Source of the DNA: Ruminococcaceae bacterium UBA2857
GTDB taxonomy: Bacteria; Bacillota; Clostridia; Oscillospirales; Acutalibacteraceae
Direction: 5' to 3'
Assembly: GCA_002350705.1 (NCBI GenBank)
Contig: DEFH01000048.1
Location: 41,070 to 59,819 of the forward strand
Length of the DNA: 18,750 nt
Shown here: positions 14,337 to 18,750 of the stretch, piece after piece
Layout of the letters: every line of letters begins with the position of its first letter
Numbering within the stretch: position 1 is the first letter of the stretch
Program-made: the position numbers and the translations under genes
Notes under the pieces: generated by a model
The model's database searches: none
What the model was told of the DNA's origin: nothing
The model's input: the letters and a program-made list of their open reading frames with translations, nothing else

Positions 14337-15132
14337 AAAAATCATATTTGCAGTTGTCATGATGGTGCTTGTTTTCACGGGAAATGTCACAGTGCAGGCA
14401 CAGCAGGCATCTTTGTCCATGTATGTTCGGGAAGAAATCAAAGTCGGAAAGGCTTTTGGGGTATATCTTTCCGTCAGCAGTGATAATCCTGTGGGAGCGG
14501 AGCATATCCGTGTATGTTATCCGGCAGATACGCTGACATTCAAAAGTGCATCCCCTGAAAGCAAAACAGACAGTGAGATGTTTTCCTGTTATGATAATGA
14601 CGGCATGATTGAGATGATTTTTCTTTCCCGAAATCATCAGAGTGTCGGTTCGGATATTGTTCTGCACTTTCAGCCCAACGATTCGGAAACAATACAATAT
14701 GATTTTGATGTTTCTTTTTGCGAAGCCTGTGATACACAGGGAGAGAATATTCCTGTTGCCGAAAACAGTGTATTTTCTTTCAAGGCGGTTTCTTCCTATA
14801 TTGTCACATCCTCTGCACAAAACTCTGCTGATGAGCAATCCCGTTCTGTTTCAGGGCAGTCCTCTCAGGTATCTCAAATAACTTCATCTGTGAAAAAAGA
14901 AAAATCGGCTTCTTCTGATGAAATATCACCGGAAGAAGAAAAAGAAGAAGCTGCTTCCAATGATACGGAACCGTCGGGGATTTATCGTGTCATTCATGTG
15001 GAGCCTGAAACAAGTCAGAAAGATTTGTTTCTTTTTGCAGGAATCGTAACAGCAATTGTGATTTGCATGGCAGTGGTATATAAAATGGGATTCCGTCACG
15101 GCAAGGAAACCGAAAAAAAGACCGATCATTAA
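14329..15132 (+). CDS. Exported membrane-anchored protein with cohesin-like domain
   Basis: 267 residues from ATG 14329, which lies inside the last codons of ychF (8-bp overlap, different frame). No ribosome binding site is visible, so translation probably depends on coupling to ychF. Layout: signal peptide (KKIIFAVVMMVLVF, likely cleaved after TVQA at 24); a beta-rich domain about 30-155 with KVGKAFGVYLSVS, IRVCYPADTLTFKSAS, GMIEMIFLS and DIVLHFQPN, resembling cohesin-fold modules; a Ser/Gln then Glu/Lys-rich linker 160-215; and a C-terminal membrane helix 233-251 followed by a basic tail. The topology resembles a surface domain on a flexible stalk. No dockerin gene or cellulosome neighbour is present, so cellulosome function is not implied. 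Four cysteines occur in the domain. Export and anchoring are likely; the cohesin likeness is tentative. Confidence 0.68.
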   Translation: MYKKIIFAVVMMVLVFTGNVTVQAQQASLSMYVREEIKVGKAFGVYLSVSSDNPVGAEHIRVCYPADTLTFKSASPESKTDSEMFSCYDNDGMIEMIFLSRNHQSVGSDIVLHFQPNDSETIQYDFDVSFCEACDTQGENIPVAENSVFSFKAVSSYIVTSSAQNSADEQSRSVSGQSSQVSQITSSVKKEKSASSDEISPEEEKEEAASNDTEPSGIYRVIHVEPETSQKDLFLFAGIVTAIVICMAVVYKMGFRHGKETEKKTDH

Positions 15133-15139
15133 TAAATAC

Positions 15140-15177
15140 AAAATCCGACAGTCTTGTGATGAACTGTCGGATTTTTT
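15140..15177. terminator. Bidirectional terminator between cohesin-like and uracil-DNA glycosylase genes
   Basis: A 13-bp perfect stem (AAAATCCGACAGT / ACTGTCGGATTTT) with a 10-base loop and six T in a row. It lies seven bases past the plus-strand stop and close to the minus-strand stop. Confidence 0.88.
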
Positions 15178-15183
15178 GATAGA

Positions 15184-15777
15184 TTACGGCATATTGTCAT
15201 AGGTATGGTCGCAAACTTCCTTGATTTTTTCCTGCAGCCTGAGAAAATCTTCAAAAGCCGCAGGCTTATTGCCGGGATTCCGCAGAAGTGCCGCAGGGTG
15301 TAAAATTGCCATCATCAGAACACCGTTCTTTTCAAAGAAAATGCCGTGTTCTTTCATGATTTTAAAATCAGGCTTGATAATTTTGGCAGCGGCAATTCTG
15401 CCCAGACAGACAATGATTTTCGGACGCAGGATAGAAAACTGTTTTCTCAGCCATTGAATACACTGTTCCTGCTCTTCGGGGAGAGGGTCACGGTTTTGCG
15501 GAGGACGGCACTTGACAATATTCGCAATATAAATATTCTTTTTTCTGTCAAGGTCTACGGCTGCCAGCATTTTATCCAGAAGCTGACCGCCTCTTCCGAC
15601 AAACGGCTCTCCCTGTAAATCCTCGTTTTCACCCGGTCCCTCACCGATAAACATGACTTCCGCATTGTCAACGCCTGTACCGAATACGACATTGGTTCTG
15701 GTGGAGCAGAGTCCGCATTTCTGACACTTCAGACATTCTTCACGCAGTTTTGCAAACGCTTCATTTTTTTCCGACAT
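15184..15777 (-). CDS. Uracil-DNA glycosylase, family 4 (iron-sulfur)
   Basis: 197 residues, typical for family 4. The motif GEGPGENEDLQGEPFVGRGG (45-64) contains the active-site region, and HPAALLRNP (160-168) is the second motif. Cysteines C18, C21, C90 and C106 have the same spacing as the 4Fe-4S ligands of the characterised thermophile enzyme (69 residues from second to third, 16 from third to fourth); C15 and C24 are extra. The enzyme removes uracil from DNA after cytosine deamination, starting base excision repair. ATG 15777 has a strong GGAGG site. It has its own promoter. Confident. Confidence 0.94.
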   Translation of the reverse strand: MSEKNEAFAKLREECLKCQKCGLCSTRTNVVFGTGVDNAEVMFIGEGPGENEDLQGEPFVGRGGQLLDKMLAAVDLDRKKNIYIANIVKCRPPQNRDPLPEEQEQCIQWLRKQFSILRPKIIVCLGRIAAAKIIKPDFKIMKEHGIFFEKNGVLMMAILHPAALLRNPGNKPAAFEDFLRLQEKIKEVCDHTYDNMP

Positions 15778-15806
15778 AATAAAACCTCCGCTGATAGAAT
15801 ACTTTT

Positions 15807-15835
15807 ATTTTAACATATCGTTACAGCAGAGGCAA
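15807..15835 (-). promoter_or_regulatory. Promoter of the uracil-DNA glycosylase gene
   Basis: On the minus strand TTGCCT (15830-15835), a 17-base spacer and TAAAAT (15807-15812). It begins only four bases after the end of the upstream membrane-protein gene. Confidence 0.58.
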
Positions 15836-15839
15836 GCGT

Positions 15840-16193
15840 TTATAGAAATATCATGACGGAATAGCACAGCCAGAAAATATGCAGGGCATTGACAGCCGCA
15901 TAATAAGCAAAAATCAGTCCCAACAGAAATCTGACCGCCTTGTCACGTTTGGGAGGACTCAATGAAAAACGAATATGCAGATACATTATCAGAACCAACG
16001 GAACAATACATTTCAGGACAAATCCTCCTGTTCCGCTGATGTTCATGCTTAAAAGAGGGTTGGCTTCCATGAACAGACCACTGGAAATCAGTACCAGTGT
16101 AAAAAGGTAGTCTGTCACATTTAACAGATAGACTCCTGTCAAAGTTGTATCATAGGGATTTCGTGAAATAAAGGCGGAAAAATTTTTTTTCAT
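15840..16193 (-). CDS. DUF5658-like small integral membrane protein
   Basis: 117 residues from ATG 16193. Three to four hydrophobic segments: YLLNVTDYLFTLVLISSG, GFVLKCIVPLVLIMYLHI, FLLGLIFAYYAAVNALHIFW and the C-terminal end. The pattern LNVTDYLFT...G.FMEANPL followed by a Lys in the next membrane segment matches the DUF5658 family, whose function is not known. The ribosome binding site is weak (AGAAAGAGA); the frame is open 15 codons further upstream but into the opposing lysA promoter. The gene is 62 bases upstream of the uracil-DNA glycosylase gene and on the same strand, so read-through is possible. Real gene likely, function unknown. Confidence 0.72.
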   Translation of the reverse strand: MKKNFSAFISRNPYDTTLTGVYLLNVTDYLFTLVLISSGLFMEANPLLSMNISGTGGFVLKCIVPLVLIMYLHIRFSLSPPKRDKAVRFLLGLIFAYYAAVNALHIFWLCYSVMIFL

Positions 16194-16231
16194 ATCGTTC
16201 TCTTTCTGCAATGAAAAATTGCCTGCAAATA

Positions 16232-16261
16232 TTGACAAAATATCAGTATTTATTGTAAAAT
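16232..16261 (+). promoter_or_regulatory. Promoter of the lysA-type gene
   Basis: A perfect TTGACA (16232-16237), an 18-base spacer and TAAAAT (16256-16261). The leader before the ribosome binding site is only about 20 bases, leaving no room for a lysine riboswitch. Confidence 0.75.
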
Positions 16262-16296
16262 CAAAGTATGTTTTTTTATTTCAGGAGGAATCGAAA

Positions 16297-17553
16297 ATGT
16301 CTAAAATACCGTTTATCACCAAAGAAAAAGCAGAAGAAATCATTGCACAATATCCGACACCTTTTCATATCTACGATGAAAAAGGAATCCGTGAAAATGC
16401 ACGAAAACTGCGTCAGGCATTTGCATGGAACAAGGGCTTCAAGGAATTTTTTGCTGTCAAGGCAACACCTAACCCTACTATCTTGAAAATTCTCAAGGAA
16501 GAGGGCTGCGGTACAGACTGTTCTTCTTATGCGGAGCTGCTGATGAGTAAAAAGTGCGGTTTCCGCAATCCCGAAATCATGTTTTCATCCAACGATACCC
16601 CTGCCGAAGAGTTTCGGTATGCCAATGAAATCGGTGCGATCATTAATCTGGACGACATTACACATATTGATATGCTTGAGGCTGCCTGCGGTATTCCCGA
16701 AACGATTTGCTGTCGTTTTAATCCCGGCGGAAAGTTCTCTATCTCTACCACCATCATGGACAATCCCGGTGATGCCAAATACGGCATGACCAGAGAACAA
16801 ATCAAAGAGGCTTTCCTGCGTCTGAAAGAGCTGGGTGCGAAAAATTTCGGAATCCACTCTTTTCTTGCCAGTAATACCGTTTCCAATGAGTATTATCCGA
16901 CACTTGCCAAGATTCTTTTCAAACTTGCCGTTGAATTACAACAGGAGACAGGTGTTCATATCGGATTCATTAATTTGTCAGGCGGTGTAGGTGTTCCGTA
17001 TACGCCCGACAAGCAGCCGAATGATATTCTTGTGATTGGCGAGGGTGTCAGACAGGCTTTTGAAGAAATTCTGGTTCCTGCCGGCATGGGAGATGTCAGC
17101 ATTTATACAGAACTGGGAAGATTTATGCTTGCCCCGTATGGTCATCTTGTTACCAAAGCGATTCATGAAAAGCATATTTACAAAGAATATATCGGTGTAG
17201 ATGCGTGTGCAGTGAACTTAATGCGTCCTGCGATGTACGGTGCTTATCATCATATTACCGTACTCGGCAAGGAAAATGCTCCCTGTGACCATGTGTATGA
17301 TATTACAGGTTCCCTGTGTGAGAACAATGATAAGTTTGCCATTGACAGAAAGCTCCCGAAAATTGACATGGGCGATATACTGGTGATTCATGATGCAGGA
17401 GCACACGGATTTGCCATGGGCTATAATTATAACGGCAAGTTGAAATCAGCCGAACTGCTTCTCAGAGAAGACGGTTCTGTTGCAGAAATCCGCAGACCTG
17501 AAACAGTGGACGATTACTTTGCCACTCTTGACGGCTACTGGGATATTGTGTAA
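16297..17553 (+). CDS. lysA: Diaminopimelate decarboxylase-type PLP enzyme (fold III)
   Basis: 418 residues, the usual LysA length. PLP lysine K55 in FFAVKATPNP; a barrel position IHSFLAS (186-192) where classical enzymes have HIGSQ; the glycine-rich phosphate loop SGGVGVPY (228-235); NLMRPAMYGAYHH (substrate carboxylate region); DITGSLCENND with the partner-site catalytic cysteine C341; and HDAGAHGFAMGYNYNG near the C-terminus. LysA makes L-lysine from meso-diaminopimelate in the cytoplasm and acts as a dimer. The motifs differ slightly from model enzymes, so another decarboxylase of the family is conceivable, but arginine/ornithine enzymes are less like it. The start is ATG 16297 with AGGAGG eight bases upstream. 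The gene is monocistronic, between its own promoter and terminator. Confidence 0.83.
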   Translation: MSKIPFITKEKAEEIIAQYPTPFHIYDEKGIRENARKLRQAFAWNKGFKEFFAVKATPNPTILKILKEEGCGTDCSSYAELLMSKKCGFRNPEIMFSSNDTPAEEFRYANEIGAIINLDDITHIDMLEAACGIPETICCRFNPGGKFSISTTIMDNPGDAKYGMTREQIKEAFLRLKELGAKNFGIHSFLASNTVSNEYYPTLAKILFKLAVELQQETGVHIGFINLSGGVGVPYTPDKQPNDILVIGEGVRQAFEEILVPAGMGDVSIYTELGRFMLAPYGHLVTKAIHEKHIYKEYIGVDACAVNLMRPAMYGAYHHITVLGKENAPCDHVYDITGSLCENNDKFAIDRKLPKIDMGDILVIHDAGAHGFAMGYNYNGKLKSAELLLREDGSVAEIRRPETVDDYFATLDGYWDIV

Positions 17554-17568
17554 TTCAAAAATCATTGC

Positions 17569-17604
17569 AGTGAGGAATGATGACTGAAAAAATCATTCCT
17601 CACT
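17569..17604 (+). terminator. Terminator of the lysA-type gene
   Basis: A 13-bp perfect stem (AGTGAGGAATGAT / ATCATTCCTCACT) with a 10-base loop, followed by TTGTTATATTATT, a broken T run. It lies 16 bases after the stop codon. Confidence 0.8.
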
Positions 17605-17803
17605 TTGTTATATTATTGTGCAAATAAAGAGGAATTATGATTGTAAATTTTAGACAATTTTCCTATTTTAAAATCCGAAAATATGGTTGAAAAAAATAAA
17701 TTGTTCCTATATAATGAAGGTATGGTTTTTATATAATTCTGAGGCTGAAAATATCTGATGAAAAGGAGGGATTCCCAATCTGCAAATAACGGAGGTATCA
17801 TTT
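17605..17803 (+). other. AT-rich leader and promoter region of the aquaporin gene
   Basis: Nothing resembling a gene or structured RNA is seen in 17605-17686. The promoter lies at 17687-17715, followed by a leader of roughly 80 bases. A second TATAAT at 17732 lacks a -35. The leader contains a first purine-rich AGGAGGG at about 17763, followed by a second site, GGAGG, that belongs to ATG 17804. Confidence 0.5.
17687..17715 (+). promoter_or_regulatory. Promoter of the aquaporin gene
   Basis: TTGAAA (17687-17692), a 17-base spacer and a perfect TATAAT (17710-17715). Confidence 0.75.
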
Positions 17804-18559
17804 ATGGAATTATTGAAAAAATGTTTAGCGGAATGTATCGGTACATTTGTATTGGTATTTTTCGGCTGCGGCACTGCTGTAGCGGTGAAATGCAGCGGTA
17901 TGGATCCTAATGCGGCATATCTGATGACGGCACTGGCATTTGGTCTTGTAATCGTTGCGATGGCATACTCTATCGGCAATATTTCAGGCTGCCATATTAA
18001 TCCGGCTGTTTCGATAGCGATGCTGATCAGTAAAAAAATGACCGGCAAAGAGTTTGGTGCGTATGTTGCATCACAGTTTGTCGGAGCCATTGTAGGCGGC
18101 ATTTTCCTGACCATGTTCTTTGACAAAAACACCGGTCTCGGCACAAATGCGGTTTATTCCGATAATATCTGGGCAACCCTTTTGATTGAGATTATCCTGA
18201 CATTTGTCTTTGTCATTGCCATTCTGGGTGTGACTTCCAAAGTATCCAACGGAGCCGTTGCAGGTATTGTGATTGGTCTGACACTGACTCTGGTGCACAT
18301 TTTTGGTATCTATTTCACAGGCACATCCGTGAATCCTGCAAGAAGCTTCGGACCTGCTGTTTTTGCAGGCGGTGATGCTTTTGCGAATGTATGGGTATTC
18401 ATTGCAGCTCCGTTGGTAGGCGGTGTGTTGGCAGCTCTGGTTTACAATTTCCTTGCAGACGGTCAGAAAGAAGAAGCCGCTGCGGAAGAAACTCCTGCTG
18501 TATCTGCTCCTGTGAGAAGCGGTGCTCCCAGAAGAAGCAACAAAAAGAAAAAAAGATAA
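17804..18559 (+). CDS. Aquaporin (MIP family), AqpZ-like water channel
   Basis: 251 residues. Six membrane segments and two half-helices carry the NPA motifs at INPAVS (NPA 66-68) and VNPARS (177-180). The selectivity-filter positions known for water-specific AqpZ are all present by spacing: F46, H165, T174 and R180. Glycerol facilitators have Gly and Phe at the second and third places, so water specificity is favoured. The C-terminal tail (about 220-251) is unusual: Glu/Ala/Pro-rich then basic, ending NKKKKR, and cytoplasmic by topology. GGAGG lies eight bases before ATG 17804. The gene is monocistronic with a strong promoter and terminator. It would let water cross the membrane during osmotic change. 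Confidence 0.93.
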   Translation: MELLKKCLAECIGTFVLVFFGCGTAVAVKCSGMDPNAAYLMTALAFGLVIVAMAYSIGNISGCHINPAVSIAMLISKKMTGKEFGAYVASQFVGAIVGGIFLTMFFDKNTGLGTNAVYSDNIWATLLIEIILTFVFVIAILGVTSKVSNGAVAGIVIGLTLTLVHIFGIYFTGTSVNPARSFGPAVFAGGDAFANVWVFIAAPLVGGVLAALVYNFLADGQKEEAAAEETPAVSAPVRSGAPRRSNKKKKR

Positions 18560-18614
18560 TTATTCTCTGACTCCTGTTTTTTCACAGTATTTCAGCCTTT
18601 TGAACCAAAAACAG

Positions 18615-18645
18615 ACAGCCTGATGTGTATCATGCATCAGGCTGT
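18615..18645 (+). terminator. Terminator of the aquaporin gene
   Basis: An 11-bp stem (ACAGCCTGATG / CATCAGGCTGT) with a 9-base loop; T-rich sequence follows (TCATTTTGTCGTTTT). Confidence 0.8.
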
Positions 18646-18672
18646 TCATTTTGTCGTTTTGAAAGAAAAACA

Positions 18673-18705
18673 AAAAAGCAAGGAACACAATGCTCCTTGC
18701 TTTTT
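18673..18705 (-). terminator. Terminator downstream of tRNA-Glu
   Basis: A 12-bp stem (AAAAAGCAAGGA / TCCTTGCTTTTT) with a 9-base loop, beginning seven bases past the tRNA 3' end on the minus strand. T runs are present on both strands, so it can also back up the aquaporin terminator. Confidence 0.8.
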
Positions 18706-18712
18706 GAAAGAA

Positions 18713-18750
18713 TGACCCGGACGGGAATCGAACCCGTGTTACCGCCGTGA
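18713..18750 (-). tRNA. tRNA-Glu (anticodon TTC), 3' part only
   Basis: The minus strand reads TCAC (last two anticodon bases and loop), GGCGG (anticodon stem), TAAC, ACGGG-TTCGATT-CCCGT (T arm), CCGGGTC (acceptor arm) and discriminator A. The loop sequence TCAC with GGCGG and TAAC matches tRNA-Glu(TTC); tRNA-Asp would have a different stem. No CCA is encoded (TT follows). The 5' half lies beyond the window edge. Confidence 0.88.

Noticed and set aside
14329..15132. Cellulosome component
   Set aside because: Only a tentative cohesin-like domain is present; no dockerin, scaffoldin repeats or secreted glycosidase occur nearby, and the GH31 enzyme is cytoplasmic.
16262..16296. Lysine riboswitch before the lysA-type gene
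   Set aside because: Only about 20 bases separate the -10 box from the ribosome binding site, far too little for this riboswitch.
17732..17737. Second TATAAT upstream of the aquaporin gene
   Set aside because: There is no -35-like hexamer at proper spacing; the upstream TTGAAA-N17-TATAAT is much better.

Overview
The window looks like chromosomal DNA from a low-to-mid GC Firmicute, most likely a gut-type Clostridia in the Ruminococcus/Oscillospiraceae range. This is inferred from the BspA-type leucine-rich repeat protein, the strong AGGAGG-like ribosome binding sites, compact intergenic gaps with sigma-A-type promoters and T-tailed hairpins, and the C_GCAxxG_C_C, family-4 uracil-DNA glycosylase and divergent LysA proteins. 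I see no phage, transposon, CRISPR array, plasmid function or rRNA. The only RNA gene is a tRNA-Glu cut by the right edge.

Left part (1-4030): the 3' end of a large repeat protein (acidic and aromatic low-complexity repeats, a Pro/Glu linker, then ten 23-residue LRR_5 units), a 74-residue hypothetical protein, and a convergent cytoplasmic GH31 alpha-glucosidase. A UPF0104/LPG-synthase-TM membrane protein and a family-2 glycosyltransferase follow as a two-gene plus-strand unit (4265-6318), probably concerned with lipid-linked envelope glycans.

Middle (6358-11592): a tight five-gene minus-strand operon, read as HGSNAT-like acyltransferase membrane protein, tex, HAD phosphatase, lipoprotein with an internal duplication, and RNase Z-like metallo-beta-lactamase hydrolase. 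A divergent region separates it from a plus-strand pair, a FlK-like hot-dog thioesterase and a cysteine-rich C_GCAxxG_C_C protein (11737-12519).

Right part: a minus-strand pair of small genes (membrane peptide and zinc-ribbon-like protein); ychF overlapping the gene of an exported, C-terminally anchored protein with a cohesin-like domain; a minus-strand DUF5658-like membrane protein and family-4 uracil-DNA glycosylase; a lysA-type decarboxylase; an AqpZ-like aquaporin; and the tRNA-Glu fragment.

Strand switches are orderly. The four convergent junctions between protein genes (near 1925, 6335, 12555 and 15160) hold U-tailed hairpins usable from both strands, and the aquaporin and the converging tRNA-Glu each have their own hairpin. 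Several of the longest open frames begin upstream of the start indicated by the ribosome binding site, and starts were corrected where the site is clear. Most genes are housekeeping or ordinary accessory functions. I did not find convincing evidence of a new multi-gene system. The least explained parts are the aromatic repeats of the LRR protein, the small membrane/zinc-ribbon gene pair with its palindrome, the duplicated-domain lipoprotein, and the cohesin-like protein coupled to ychF.
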